Assembly (NCBI RefSeq): GCF_004349355.1
Contig: NZ_SMFK01000016.1
Location: 1 to 64,000, forward strand
Length of the DNA stretch: 64,000 nucleotides
Origin: Flavobacterium cellulosilyticum
GTDB taxonomy: Bacteria > Bacteroidota > Bacteroidia > Flavobacteriales > Flavobacteriaceae
Direction: 5' to 3'
Every line of letters starts with the position of its first letter. Positions within the stretch are counted from its first letter, which is position 1. Made by a program: the position numbers and the translations under genes. Below the pieces are notes generated by a model. That model was not told the DNA's origin. It did no database searches and was given only the letters and a program-made list of their open reading frames with translations. Positions 1-8,282 of the stretch are shown piece by piece.

Positions 1-239
1 GCATCTTTGAGCTTTCTTTCAAGTTCCGAAATGCGTTCCTGTTCTGGCGTTTGCTTTAAATTGCCGTTCCCTGGAAAACTTCCTTGTCCGAACTCTTCAT
101 ATTCTTTTCTCCATTTATACAACTGTGGAGCAGTAACTCCTAACTCTCTGGCCAGTTCTGAAATATTTGTTCTTTCAAAACTCAACTGGACTGCTTTCTC
201 TTTAAAAGCTCGGTCATAAATTATTCGCGTTTTTTTCAT
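1..239 (-). CDS. IS3-family transposase OrfA (partial)
   Basis: The minus strand read from ATG 239 gives a basic N-terminus (MKKTRIIYDRAFKEKAVQL), then SFERTNISELARELGVTAPQ and LYKWRKEYEEFGQGSFPGNG. This is the helix-turn-helix DNA-binding domain of the transposase_8 (IS3 OrfA) family. It is followed by QTPEQERISELERKL, the start of the leucine-zipper region that normally leads into a programmed frameshift to OrfB. The frame stays open to the window edge, so about 79 codons are visible. The role is binding of IS ends; catalysis would be in OrfB, not seen here. Confidence 0.85.
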   Translation of the reverse strand, partial: MKKTRIIYDRAFKEKAVQLSFERTNISELARELGVTAPQLYKWRKEYEEFGQGSFPGNGNLKQTPEQERISELERKLKD

Positions 240-297
240 AAATTAAAATTAAGGTTTTTATTCTTAACTTTTTATGCGGGTAAAGTTAGCATGTCCA
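1..297 (-). mobile_element. IS3-family insertion sequence, left end, cut by window edge
   Basis: The minus strand carries a helix-turn-helix transposase start at 239 and, about 60 bases upstream, a likely terminal inverted repeat whose outer end reads TGGACATGCTAACTTTACCC inward from 297. IS3 elements usually begin with TG and place orfA just inside the left repeat, which fits. The other repeat and orfB lie outside the window, so completeness and target duplication cannot be judged. Confidence 0.7.
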
Positions 298-685
298 AGT
301 ATAGGATTCAATGTATAACACTTAAGTTGCTTATTTTCAAATATACCTCTTTAAAAAAGGAATTAAAAGTCATTTCTACGTTTTGTGAAAGGTCTTAAAC
401 AAATGAAAACTTCATTTTACAATTCTTATTCTTCGTTTTTATATCTTTCACTTTCAATATAACGTCGGGTGAAGTGATCAGTAAGCAAATAGATTTTTCG
501 ATAGATAGATCTTACCTCCAATATGGGTCTTTATGCTTTTTTGAAAATGTAGCATATAAATAATTAAGAAAATTTAAATTAAAAAGAATGTTTTTAAACT
601 TAATCTTAACGATTAGAACATATCCAAACTCGTAACTTTACATTTCTTAAATCGTTGAAACTAAAAACCAAATCATATAATTCCA
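298..685. other. 388-base gap without recognisable gene
   Basis: Between the IS end and the acetyltransferase I see no open frame with family resemblance. The sequence is AT-rich with scattered stops in all frames. The promoter of the following gene is presumably near 620-660 (a TAACTTTA-like -7 element in 'gtaactttac'), but this is weak. Confidence 0.4.
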
Positions 686-1204
686 ATGTCAAAACATCAT
701 TTTAGAAAAGCCGAAATTTCTGAAGCTTCTACAATATGGGAAATTTTACAACAAGCCATAGTTCGAAGGAAAAAAGACGGCAGCAACCAATGGCAAGACG
801 GATATCCCAATCTGGAAGTGGTGCAAAAAGATCTTGCAAAAGGAGTAGGATATGTTTTGACCCATGGAACTAGTATCATTGGTTATTGCGCTGTTGCAAT
901 CAATGACGAACCGGAATACACTAAAATTGAGGGAAAATGGGTAACGAATGAGGACTTTGTAGTATTTCATCGTTTGGCTATTTCTGAAAAATATTTAGGA
1001 ACAGGTTTTGCTAAAATGATATTTCAATTTATTGAAGAATTCGCTATTGAGAACAACATCTACAGCATCAAAGCCGATACTAATTTTGACAACTTTGCTA
1101 TGTTGGCTATCTTTAAACAATTAAGCTACTCGTATTGTGGGGAAGTCTATTTCAGAGGAAGTCCAAGAAAAGCTTTTGAAAAAATACTTGCAAAAGTTGA
1201 ATAA
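686..1204 (+). CDS. GNAT family N-acetyltransferase
   Basis: 172 residues, usual GNAT length. Acetyl-CoA binding motif A is visible as HRLAISEKYLGTGFAKMIF (about residues 94-112; the loop is YLGTGFAK at 103-110). It follows the beta strand VVFHRLAI and precedes helix QFIEEFAI. The C-terminal half has DNFAMLAIFKQLSYSYCGEV, the motif B region where an Asn and a Tyr commonly sit near the thiol. The N-terminus HHFRKAEISEASTIWEIL is the typical first strand and helix. The acceptor substrate cannot be told. The gene is monocistronic and ends in a strong hairpin terminator shared with the convergent gene at 1276. Confidence 0.88.
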   Translation: MSKHHFRKAEISEASTIWEILQQAIVRRKKDGSNQWQDGYPNLEVVQKDLAKGVGYVLTHGTSIIGYCAVAINDEPEYTKIEGKWVTNEDFVVFHRLAISEKYLGTGFAKMIFQFIEEFAIENNIYSIKADTNFDNFAMLAIFKQLSYSYCGEVYFRGSPRKAFEKILAKVE

Positions 1205-1222
1205 GCAACTTTTTTGAAAAAT

Positions 1223-1255
1223 AAAAGGACTGTTCTAAGCTAGAACAGTCCTTTC
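1223..1255. terminator. Bidirectional hairpin terminator
   Basis: A perfect 14-bp stem, AAAGGACTGTTCTA (1224-1237) pairing with TAGAACAGTCCTTT (1241-1254), closes a 3-base loop. The stem ends in A and T runs on its two sides, so it can serve both the acetyltransferase and the convergent unknown gene. Confidence 0.85.
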
Positions 1256-1275
1256 ATAATTAACAAAGTAAACTC

Positions 1276-1731
1276 TTAAGCCATAAACAAGACCTTTTTA
1301 TTATAATTATATAAAACCAAATCGTAAGGTGCTAATTTAGGCACTACTTTTTCTGATGAAGTCACAAAATCGATATGATTGTGTTTCCTGAACAAGTAGA
1401 TTTCTTTTAAGCAATTGGACAAACTCTTGTGAATTGCAGATTTAAAAAGAGGTAATTTATTGTCACCAACATATAATGCAACTTGATAATTAGAACTCGT
1501 TCTTGATATGTTGTTATTAATAATTTTTATTGTAAATTTTGTCGATTTTCCTTTTTGTTTACCTTGATACTGTACTTCCATACTTCTATATTTAAATGGG
1601 TTTAACTTACTATTCTTATTTTCAACCACTATAACTGTTGAATTCTTTGATAAAGTTATGAAATAAAATGGATAATTTAAAATGAAACAGTATTTAAATT
1701 TATCAATAAAAAAACCAAATTCGATTAACAA
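1276..1731 (-). CDS. Hypothetical protein, start uncertain
   Basis: Not recognised. The frame is open for 151 codons but its first codon is TTG (1731); the first ATG in frame is at 1581, giving only 102 residues. Residues before that ATG (NYPFYFITLSKNSTVIVVEN) look like ordinary beta-rich protein, so the true start may be upstream and non-ATG, or the 5' end may be lost. The shorter form begins MEVQYQGKQKGKSTKFTIKI and ends APYDLVLYNYNKKVLFMA. There is no signal peptide and no membrane span in that form. It is convergent with the acetyltransferase and shares its terminator. It may be real, small and beta-rich, or a remnant. Confidence 0.45.
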   Translation of the reverse strand: MLIEFGFFIDKFKYCFILNYPFYFITLSKNSTVIVVENKNSKLNPFKYRSMEVQYQGKQKGKSTKFTIKIINNNISRTSSNYQVALYVGDNKLPLFKSAIHKSLSNCLKEIYLFRKHNHIDFVTSSEKVVPKLAPYDLVLYNYNKKVLFMA

Positions 1732-1851
1732 ACTGATTTAGAACCTTATTTAATGTATAAATCTTTCAAAATTTACAATAGAAAACTAGATGGATTACAT
1801 TTGATATTCAAAATTGAGAATCTATCAATAACACAGTTATACATTTCTTTC

Positions 1852-3021
1852 TTACAACAAATAAACCGCTACTTTATCGCCTTTTTTCAACTCATAATTT
1901 CCCTCAGGAACAAATACCAAACCGTTAGAAACTGAAAAAGAATTCAACATCGAAGAAGCTTGGTGCGACAATACACTCACTTCGTCATTAACGAAAGTGG
2001 CTTTTAAAAACTGAGCACGGGTATTCAGAACCGAATAATCGTGAGCTATAGCAATTGTTTTTGACTGATTGTAATTGGCGGCTTCGCCCGAAATCACTTT
2101 TATGGTGGGCAACACATACACATAAAAACAGGACAATGCAGCTGCCGGATTTCCAGGTAAAGCAAAAATTATTTTATCTTCCCGTTTTCCTGCAAACAAA
2201 GGTTTTCCAGGTTTTTGATTGATTTTATGAAATAGTGTTTCCACTTGCAATTCTTCTAATGCATGAGCCACAAAATCATAATCTCCTACTGATATCCCTC
2301 CCGAAACCAAGACAACCTCATTCTCAGATAAGGCTGTTTGAAGTTTACTTTTAGTATTTTCAAAATCATCGTTTACTTCATACCTATTGATATTTTCAAA
2401 AAAAGCGTCTCTTAAAGCTGATTCAAGCATAATCCCATTACTCTCAAATACTTTTCCATACTCTAATGGCTGGCCAGGTTTTACCAATTCGTTTCCCGTT
2501 ACGACAATTCCTAGTCGGGGTTTTTGAAATACTTTAGCTGTAGTTAATCCCAATCCTGCCAAAAAACCAATAGCAGCAGCATTGAGCAAAGTCCCTTTTT
2601 CTAGTGCCAATTCACCAACTTTAATTTGTTCGCCAAGTGGCCTCACATTAGTTTCTGGTTTTACAATTTCTTCTAAAACTAATTTTGCGTCTTTTACAGT
2701 AACTTTTTCGATTTGAATCACCGCTTGTGCAGAATCTGGAACTGCAGCACCTGTAAATATTTTTATGGCTTGACCTGGAGATAAATTCACTTGATGTGAA
2801 TCGCCTGCTTTTATTTCGCCAATAATTTCATATTCTAAACCATCAAAAAGACAAAGTGCAAATCCATCCATCGCCGATTGTTGGAACGGAGGCATATTTA
2901 CAGGAGAAAAAATATCCTGAGCCAAAATATGCTTTCGAGCTTGAATAAGCGGACAGTCAACTTGCTGGAGTGCAGGTAAATTATTTTGTAAAATCGTAAA
3001 GGCGTCTTGAACTGAAATCAT
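1852..3021 (-). CDS. moeA: Molybdopterin molybdenumtransferase MoeA
   Basis: MoeA inserts molybdate into adenylylated molybdopterin, the last step of molybdenum cofactor synthesis, in the cytoplasm. From ATG 3021 the protein has 389 residues, usual for the family. Visible hallmarks are MPPFQQSAMDGFAL near residues 43-56, GQAIKIFTGAAVPDSAQAVI near 83-102, the GTGNE-like VVTGNELVKPG, SGGISVGDYD (240-249) and ALPGNPAAA near 287-295. A TTG 36 bases further upstream is open, but MISVQDAFTILQNN is the normal MoeA N-terminus. No other molybdopterin genes are nearby, so it stands alone here; a molybdoenzyme elsewhere in the genome is implied. Confidence 0.95.
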   Translation of the reverse strand: MISVQDAFTILQNNLPALQQVDCPLIQARKHILAQDIFSPVNMPPFQQSAMDGFALCLFDGLEYEIIGEIKAGDSHQVNLSPGQAIKIFTGAAVPDSAQAVIQIEKVTVKDAKLVLEEIVKPETNVRPLGEQIKVGELALEKGTLLNAAAIGFLAGLGLTTAKVFQKPRLGIVVTGNELVKPGQPLEYGKVFESNGIMLESALRDAFFENINRYEVNDDFENTKSKLQTALSENEVVLVSGGISVGDYDFVAHALEELQVETLFHKINQKPGKPLFAGKREDKIIFALPGNPAAALSCFYVYVLPTIKVISGEAANYNQSKTIAIAHDYSVLNTRAQFLKATFVNDEVSVLSHQASSMLNSFSVSNGLVFVPEGNYELKKGDKVAVYLL

Positions 3022-3166
3022 AAGGTTCTTATTTTGAAATTCAAAAATACAACTCAAATGTGATTAATCCATATCCAAAATAAAAAAGACTGCGATATTA
3101 AATACCATAGCCTTTCGATTGAATTAATAAACCTTTTATTTTGCTAAACTACTCCCAATTCAATAA

Positions 3167-4114
3167 TCATTTTTCACCTTCAATATTTTTAATATCCGTA
3201 ATATCCTGCGACATTTCAATTGCACCTTTGTACTTTTTATAGGCATCCCAAACGGCAAAATAGCGAATGCAAATCAACCTTCCTTTAAAATTGATCCAAA
3301 ACGAAGCTTCATTTTGCTGACCGTTTTTAAAACTATCGATTATTTTTATCTCTATTCCCACGCTTTTTGGTGGATGACAAAATTTCCCTTCACGACCAAT
3401 GATTCCTGCACTTCTAGGAAAAACACGTTCTCAACCACGATTATAAAAAATCACTTTGTCATTTTCATCTACAAAAGTTAAATCGAGTGGCATGGTTCGT
3501 AACAACAAATTCACTTGCTCCACCGTCATATAACCCTCATCAAAATGAGAGGTGTTTTCGAGCGAAAAGATCATTTCGCTTTTAGTGATATCTTCACTTG
3601 GATGAATGTAAGCCACTTCTGGAAAAACAACAGGCGTTTCATTTAACATCCAGCCTATTTCTTATTCTCCTTGACGCATTGTAATCCAATCTTTTTCAGT
3701 TAGCAAATCCATTGCATTGGGAAACAAAACCATTTCTTCTATTTTCATCAATCGGTAAATTCCATCGACTAAAAAGGGTGTGTTTTTTTGCTAATTAGTC
3801 AAATTCGTTAGCATCAAGATGTTGGCGTAACAATCCAAATTGATCTCTTAAATTATCACGAAAAGACCACATTCATTGTGAAGGACCATTCCATCCTTTT
3901 TTTCTAAAAAAGGAAACAGTTGATTTACCTTGCGAGCAAATCGCTTCTCTATAGTTTGTAGTTGGTTGAAAATATTGGTGTATTTCTGGGTTTCTGCTTT
4001 TGAATCTATTGTTGAATTTTCGTCAAGAAGGCTAATTATTTATTCTTTTTCCTGAAAATAAACATTTACTGGATGTCCTTCCGGAAGTGTTGTTGTATCT
4101 GTCGTATCGTACAT
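3167..4114 (-). pseudogene. Broken DUF438 / hemerythrin-like / PAS protein gene
   Basis: Read on the minus strand from ATG 4114 this begins MYDTTDTTTLPEGHPVNVYF, typical of DUF438 proteins. TAA then interrupts after codon 24. Further on, FNQLQTIEKRFARKVNQLFP matches the hemerythrin-like part. A run of seven A's (about 3898-3904) is one base short, so the WNGP segment is out of frame; TGA follows after GPSQ and TAA after DANEFD. Downstream, the C-terminal PAS domain is still readable in pieces (GREGKFCHPPKSVGIEIKI, INFKGRLICIRYFAVWDAYK, MSQDITDIKNIEGEK). In intact relatives these modules sit in one protein of roughly 400 residues thought to act in nitrite/nitric-oxide or redox sensing. At least four lesions make a sequencing artefact unlikely. 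The neighbour ric is divergent. Confidence 0.85.
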
Positions 4115-4167
4115 TGTATTTTATTTATTTATGAATACAAAGGACGTATAGAAATATTTTTTTAAAT

Positions 4168-4181
4168 ATGACTCAAATCAT
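4168..4181. promoter_or_regulatory. CRP/FNR-type box (imperfect)
   Basis: ATGACTCAAATCAT has the TGAN-N4-ATCA layout of FNR/DNR-family operators (consensus TTGATN4ATCAA) with one half-site mismatch. It lies about 55 bases upstream of the decayed DUF438 gene start at 4114, a usual distance for activation. That it is bound by such a factor is inference. Confidence 0.5.
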
Positions 4182-4285
4182 AAATTATAAAAACTGAAAC
4201 TGAAATTAAAAATTTCATTTAATTCTAAAAAAAACCATTTTCAGTTCTCCTTTTTTATCAACAACTGTTAATAAAAAAAGCGAAG

Positions 4286-4301
4286 TATGATTTAAATCAT
4301 A
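4286..4301. promoter_or_regulatory. Perfect 16-bp CRP/FNR-type palindrome
   Basis: TATGATTTAAATCATA is a perfect palindrome with a TGAT-N4-ATCA core, matching the symmetry and spacing of FNR/DNR operators. It sits about 186 bases before ric and is followed by AT-rich promoter sequence. It probably controls the ric-nrdD-nrdG run. The regulator gene is not in the window. Confidence 0.6.
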
Positions 4302-4486
4302 TTCTACACTAATTATTATACTTAAAATTATACTCTTGAAAAAAACCAAAACAAAATAGCACAACATACTGATTATAAATCAATAATGATTTTATTATAT
4401 ATCTATTTTTAATTTCAGATAAACCTCTCTTTTATTAAAAACAGATAGAAATTTGCATTAGAAATTAAATTTAAAAACAACAAATT

Positions 4487-5218
4487 ATGACACTATTAGA
4501 AACAAATACCATTGGAGAATATGTAGCTCAAGATTTTAGAACAGCAGCAATTTTCACAAAATACGGAATCGATTTTTGTTGTCGAGGAAACAGAACATTA
4601 CAAGAAGTTTGTACAAAAAACGAACTTAATGAATCCCATTTATTAGCTGAGATCAATGCAGTTTTAACTTCAAAAAATGATACTGGAATAGATTTCAATT
4701 CTTGGTCGTTGGATTTATTGATTGATTATATTGAGAAAACGCACCACCGATATGTTGAAGAAAAAGCTCCAATTATAATTCAATTTCTAGATAAATTATG
4801 TAGTGTGCACGGAAGCAACCATCCTGAATTGTTTGAAGTTTACGAACTTTTTAAAGGAAGCGCAGGAGAATTGGCATTGCACATGAAAAAAGAGGAGTTG
4901 ATTTTATTTCCTTTCATTAGAAAAATGATGGGTGCAACAAAATCACATGAAGCAATTAACCAACCTCAATTTGGAACAGTAGACAATCCTATTGCTACGA
5001 TGATGGACGAACATGATAATGAAGGACTACGATTTAGAACCATAGCGGCTTTGACAAACAATTATACACTACCAGAAGATGCTTGTAACACTTTTAAAGT
5101 GACCTATGCCATGTTAGAAGAATTTGAACAAGACTTACACAAACACATTCACTTAGAAAACAATATTGTGTTTCCTAAATCAAAAGCATTAGAGAAATTT
5201 TTCTCTTTCGAGAAATAA
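4487..5218 (+). CDS. ric: Iron-sulfur cluster repair di-iron protein (RIC/ScdA/YtfE family)
   Basis: Cytoplasmic di-iron protein that helps repair Fe-S clusters damaged by nitric oxide or oxidants. 243 residues, normal length. The N-terminal DUF542 (ScdA_N) domain carries the vicinal cysteines C31-C32 in YGIDFCCRGN. The hemerythrin-like domain follows, with likely iron ligands H86/H87 (THHRY), H132 and E136 (LHMKKEE), H176 (DEHDNEG), and H220 and E224 (HIHLE). All ligand positions of the E. coli YtfE pattern appear to be present. The gene heads the run ric-nrdD-nrdG. Divergent from it is the dead DUF438 gene, another hemerythrin-domain member. Two FNR-type boxes in the shared upstream region suggest low-oxygen or NO control. 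Confidence 0.93.
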   Translation: MTLLETNTIGEYVAQDFRTAAIFTKYGIDFCCRGNRTLQEVCTKNELNESHLLAEINAVLTSKNDTGIDFNSWSLDLLIDYIEKTHHRYVEEKAPIIIQFLDKLCSVHGSNHPELFEVYELFKGSAGELALHMKKEELILFPFIRKMMGATKSHEAINQPQFGTVDNPIATMMDEHDNEGLRFRTIAALTNNYTLPEDACNTFKVTYAMLEEFEQDLHKHIHLENNIVFPKSKALEKFFSFEK

Positions 5219-5257
5219 AAAAACACTCAACCATTACAAACCAAATTAATAAATACT

Positions 5258-7372
5258 ATGGAAAAATACGTTATCAAAAGGAATGGAGATTACAAACCGT
5301 TTGAAAGTTTTAAAATTGAAGATGCCATTGCACGAAGTTTTGAAAGTACTACTATAGTATTTGATAAGAGTGTTTTTGAAGATGTGATACAAGGATTGCA
5401 AGTAAAAGAAACTTGGGCTGTCGAAGAAATTCAAGATTTAATTGAAAAAAGTCTCTTCGAAAAACAGTATTTTGAAGTAATGCGATCATTTATGTTGTTT
5501 CGTCACACTCGAAAATTACAAAGGGAACATGTTGAAGGGTTAAATGATGACACCACTTATGTAGACAGTTCCCAAACTATTGCTGAATATATTGAGCAAA
5601 CAGATTGGAGAATTAATGCCAATGCCAATACTTCTTATTCTAATGCTGGTTTGGTAAATAACGTTGCCGGAAAAATTATTGCTAATTATTGGCTTGATCG
5701 AGTTTACACAAAAGAAGAAGGATATGCTCACAGAAACGGAGATATTCACATTCACGATTTAGATTGTCTAACCGGTTATTGTGCTGGATGGAGTTTGCGA
5801 GTTTTGCTTAACGAAGGTTTTAATGGAATTCGTGGTCGTGTCGAAAGCAAACCTCCTTCCCATTTCAGGGAAGCTTTGGGACAAATGGCCAATTTCTTAG
5901 GAATATTACAAAGTGAATGGGCCGGTGCACAAGCGTTCAGCTCTTTCGACACTTATTTGGCACCTTATGTTTTCAAGGATGATTTATCTTTTCCAGATGT
6001 TTTGAAAGCCATTCGTACTTTTGTTTATAATTTGAATGTTCCAGCTCGTTGGGGGCAATCACCATTTACTAATATCACTTTGGATTGGGTAGTTCCTGAA
6101 GATTTAAAAACTCAAATTCCAACTAAGAATGACCATCATTTTTTCGAAAATAATAGCAATCCAAATTTATTGGTTCGAGCAAAAGAACGCGGGGTTTCAA
6201 AAGTAACGGATTTGCGTTACGAACATTTCCAGAAAGAAATGAATCTAATTAACAAAGCCTATTATACCGTAATGACCGAAGGCGATGCCAACGGCCAACC
6301 TTTCACCTTCCCAATTCCAACAGTGAATATTACCGAAGAATTTGATTGGGACGGTGAAAACACCGATTTACTATTCGAAAATACGGCAAAAATAGGTTCG
6401 TCTTACTTCCAAAATTTTATAGGAAGCCAATACAAATTAGACGAAGATGGAAAGAAAATAGAAAATGAAGAAGCCTATAAACCCAATGCTGTCCGGAGTA
6501 TGTGTTGTCGTTTGCAATTGGATTTACGAGAATTATTAAAACGTGGAAACGGGCTTTTTGGAAGTGCTGAAATGACAGGAAGCATAGGCGTAGTAACGAT
6601 AAACATGGCGCGTTTAGGATACTTATATAAAGGAAACCGCGGGGAATTATTCAAACAATTAGACAAACTTTTATATATTTCTAAATCTACATTAGAGAAA
6701 AAAAGAGTGTTCATACAGGAAATGTATGATCGTGGATTGTACCCATATACAAAACGTTATCTACAACATTTTAGAAATCACTTTTCGACCATTGGCGTTA
6801 ATGGAATGAACGAAATGATTGTAAATTTTAGCGAAAACACAGACACCGTAACTTCATCAACTGGGATTGAATTTACTTCGGATATTTTGGAACATATTCG
6901 AAATAGGATGAAAGAATTCCAAGAAGAAACTGGCAATTTATACAATTTGGAAGCTACTCCGGCTGAAGGAACTACGTACCGTTTTGCCAAGGAAGATAAA
7001 AAACGCTTTCCTAATATTTTGCAAGCTGGACAAGATGAAAATATTTATTATACGAACAGTTCTCAAATTCCAGTTGACCATACCGAAGATCCTTATGAAG
7101 CTTTACTGTTGCAAGATGAATTGCAATGCAAATATACGGGAGGAACAGTTTTGCATTTGTATATGAGTGAAAAAATCAGCTCACCAGAAGCATGTAAGCA
7201 GTTTGTTAAAAAAGTGCTTACTAATTTCAGATTGCCTTATATAACTGTAACGCCCGTATTTAGTGTTTGTCCTGTTCATGGTTACTTGAATGGAGAACAC
7301 GAATATTGTCCAAAATGTGATGATGTTATAATCGAAAAGTCTAGAAACACAGTAAACGACTTAGTCGTTTAA
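5258..7372 (+). CDS. nrdD: Anaerobic (class III) ribonucleoside-triphosphate reductase, catalytic barrel without glycyl-radical tail
   Basis: Reduces ribonucleoside triphosphates to deoxyribonucleotides without oxygen. 704 residues. An ATP-cone opens the protein (KYVIKRNGDYKPFESFKIED), followed by the NRDD barrel with GDIHIHDLDCLTGYCAGWSL, NVPARWGQSPFTNITLDW, MCCRLQLDLRELL and GSIGVVTINMARLGYL. The C-terminal zinc site is C671, H674, C684 and C687 (CPVHGYL...CPKC). Family members continue after this site with the glycyl-radical loop, but here translation stops 17 residues later at TAA 7370-7372. The loop is encoded separately at 7422. The gene is 39 bases downstream of ric and probably cotranscribed with it. 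Confidence 0.95.
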   Translation: MEKYVIKRNGDYKPFESFKIEDAIARSFESTTIVFDKSVFEDVIQGLQVKETWAVEEIQDLIEKSLFEKQYFEVMRSFMLFRHTRKLQREHVEGLNDDTTYVDSSQTIAEYIEQTDWRINANANTSYSNAGLVNNVAGKIIANYWLDRVYTKEEGYAHRNGDIHIHDLDCLTGYCAGWSLRVLLNEGFNGIRGRVESKPPSHFREALGQMANFLGILQSEWAGAQAFSSFDTYLAPYVFKDDLSFPDVLKAIRTFVYNLNVPARWGQSPFTNITLDWVVPEDLKTQIPTKNDHHFFENNSNPNLLVRAKERGVSKVTDLRYEHFQKEMNLINKAYYTVMTEGDANGQPFTFPIPTVNITEEFDWDGENTDLLFENTAKIGSSYFQNFIGSQYKLDEDGKKIENEEAYKPNAVRSMCCRLQLDLRELLKRGNGLFGSAEMTGSIGVVTINMARLGYLYKGNRGELFKQLDKLLYISKSTLEKKRVFIQEMYDRGLYPYTKRYLQHFRNHFSTIGVNGMNEMIVNFSENTDTVTSSTGIEFTSDILEHIRNRMKEFQEETGNLYNLEATPAEGTTYRFAKEDKKRFPNILQAGQDENIYYTNSSQIPVDHTEDPYEALLLQDELQCKYTGGTVLHLYMSEKISSPEACKQFVKKVLTNFRLPYITVTPVFSVCPVHGYLNGEHEYCPKCDDVIIEKSRNTVNDLVV

Positions 7373-7421
7373 CATATTTATAAAAAATGTAATCACATAT
7401 AATCTTAAAAACTATTCCTTT

Positions 7422-7586
7422 ATGAAAACAGAAAACAATCCTATTCTAGAAAAAAATGCGCATTTAAGAACCAAATGTCTTGTTTACACACGTGTAATGG
7501 GTTATCACAGACCCGTAGAAAGTTTTAACATTGGAAAAAAAGGAGAACACAAACAACGAACACATTTCAGCGAAGGCACCTATTAG
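7422..7586 (+). CDS. Separate small ORF carrying the NrdD glycyl-radical motif
   Basis: 54 codons from ATG 7422 to TAG 7584-7586. The peptide contains RTKCLVYTRVMGYHRPVESF and then NIGKKGEHKQRTHFSEG. This lines up with the extreme C-terminus of class III reductases, where RV-x-GY holds the radical glycine (here Gly27) and a Gly-Lys-rich tail follows. It starts 49 bases after the nrdD stop in a different reading frame, with no nrdD-like residues in the gap, so the break falls cleanly between the zinc site and the radical loop. The 3' part overlaps the likely start of nrdG by 56 bases, which suggests translational coupling. It is likely a detached radical subunit, comparable in idea to YfiD for pyruvate formate-lyase. 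It could also be a broken but still expressed tail. Confidence 0.8.
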   Translation: MKTENNPILEKNAHLRTKCLVYTRVMGYHRPVESFNIGKKGEHKQRTHFSEGTY

Positions 7587-8259
7587 TAGACCTATTTATA
7601 GTATAACCCCTTTCACTTTATTGGATTATCCGCATAACTCAGCTTGCATACTTTGGTTTGCAGGCTGCAATATGCGCTGTCTTTATTGCTATAACCCCGA
7701 AATTGTTCTTGGAAAAGGTCGTGTTTCAAATGAGGAAACGATACGCTTCTTGCAATCCAGACAAGGCTTACTCGACGCAGTAGTTTTTAGCGGAGGAGAA
7801 TGTGTCTTGCATAAAAACATAATTCCGTTGATCGAAAAGGTCAAAGAAATGGGTTTAAAAGTAAAAATTGACACCAACGGAAGTTCCCCTGATATTCTAA
7901 AACAATTGCTGGATAAAAACCAAATTGATTATATTGCTTTAGATTATAAAGCTCCCCAATCAAAATTTCAAAACATTACACAATCTGATTTGTATGATTC
8001 TTTTGAAAAATCATTAGAATTGATTTTAGAATATCAAATTGATTTTGAAGTAAGAACCACCTATCACTCTGATTTAATAACAGAAGAGGATTTAATAGAG
8101 ATGGTTGCTTTTTTAGAAAGCAAAAATTATGTTGGCAAGTATTACATTCAATTTTTCAAAAACAATGTCAACACAATTAGTAAACTGGAACGTTCAATAA
8201 ATAAAATAGATCACGAAAAATTATCAACCCCAACTATTAAAGTCATTTTAAGAGAGTGA
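7531..8259 (+). CDS. nrdG: Anaerobic ribonucleotide reductase activase, radical SAM
   Basis: Generates the glycyl radical on NrdD using S-adenosylmethionine and a [4Fe-4S] cluster. The cluster motif CX3CX2C is CNMRCLYC (C46, C50, C53 from the TTG start), in the context SACILWFAGCNMRCLYCYNP. VVFSGGECVLHK gives the SAM-binding GGE motif, and VKIDTNGSSPDIL follows. It is 242 residues if started at TTG 7531, inside the radical-motif ORF. There is no ATG before the conserved SITPFTLLDYP, so a non-ATG start is needed; its exact position is uncertain and ribosome binding may depend on translation of the upstream ORF. The NrdG2-like length of about 230 residues supports this start region. Confidence 0.9.
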   Translation: MEKKENTNNEHISAKAPISRPIYSITPFTLLDYPHNSACILWFAGCNMRCLYCYNPEIVLGKGRVSNEETIRFLQSRQGLLDAVVFSGGECVLHKNIIPLIEKVKEMGLKVKIDTNGSSPDILKQLLDKNQIDYIALDYKAPQSKFQNITQSDLYDSFEKSLELILEYQIDFEVRTTYHSDLITEEDLIEMVAFLESKNYVGKYYIQFFKNNVNTISKLERSINKIDHEKLSTPTIKVILRE

Positions 8260-8282
8260 AAAAGACAGCAAAATTATAACAA

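Noticed and set aside
7-219. Plus-strand 70-codon open frame at the left edge
   Set aside because: It is the antisense of the IS3 OrfA reading frame, which has a clear helix-turn-helix.
3167-3649. Two short minus-strand frames (64 and 72 codons) as separate genes
   Set aside because: They are consecutive pieces of one broken DUF438/PAS gene.
7372-7422. Split nrdD as a simple one-base sequencing frameshift
   Set aside because: The 49-base gap has no nrdD-like residues and both sides have proper stop and start codons.
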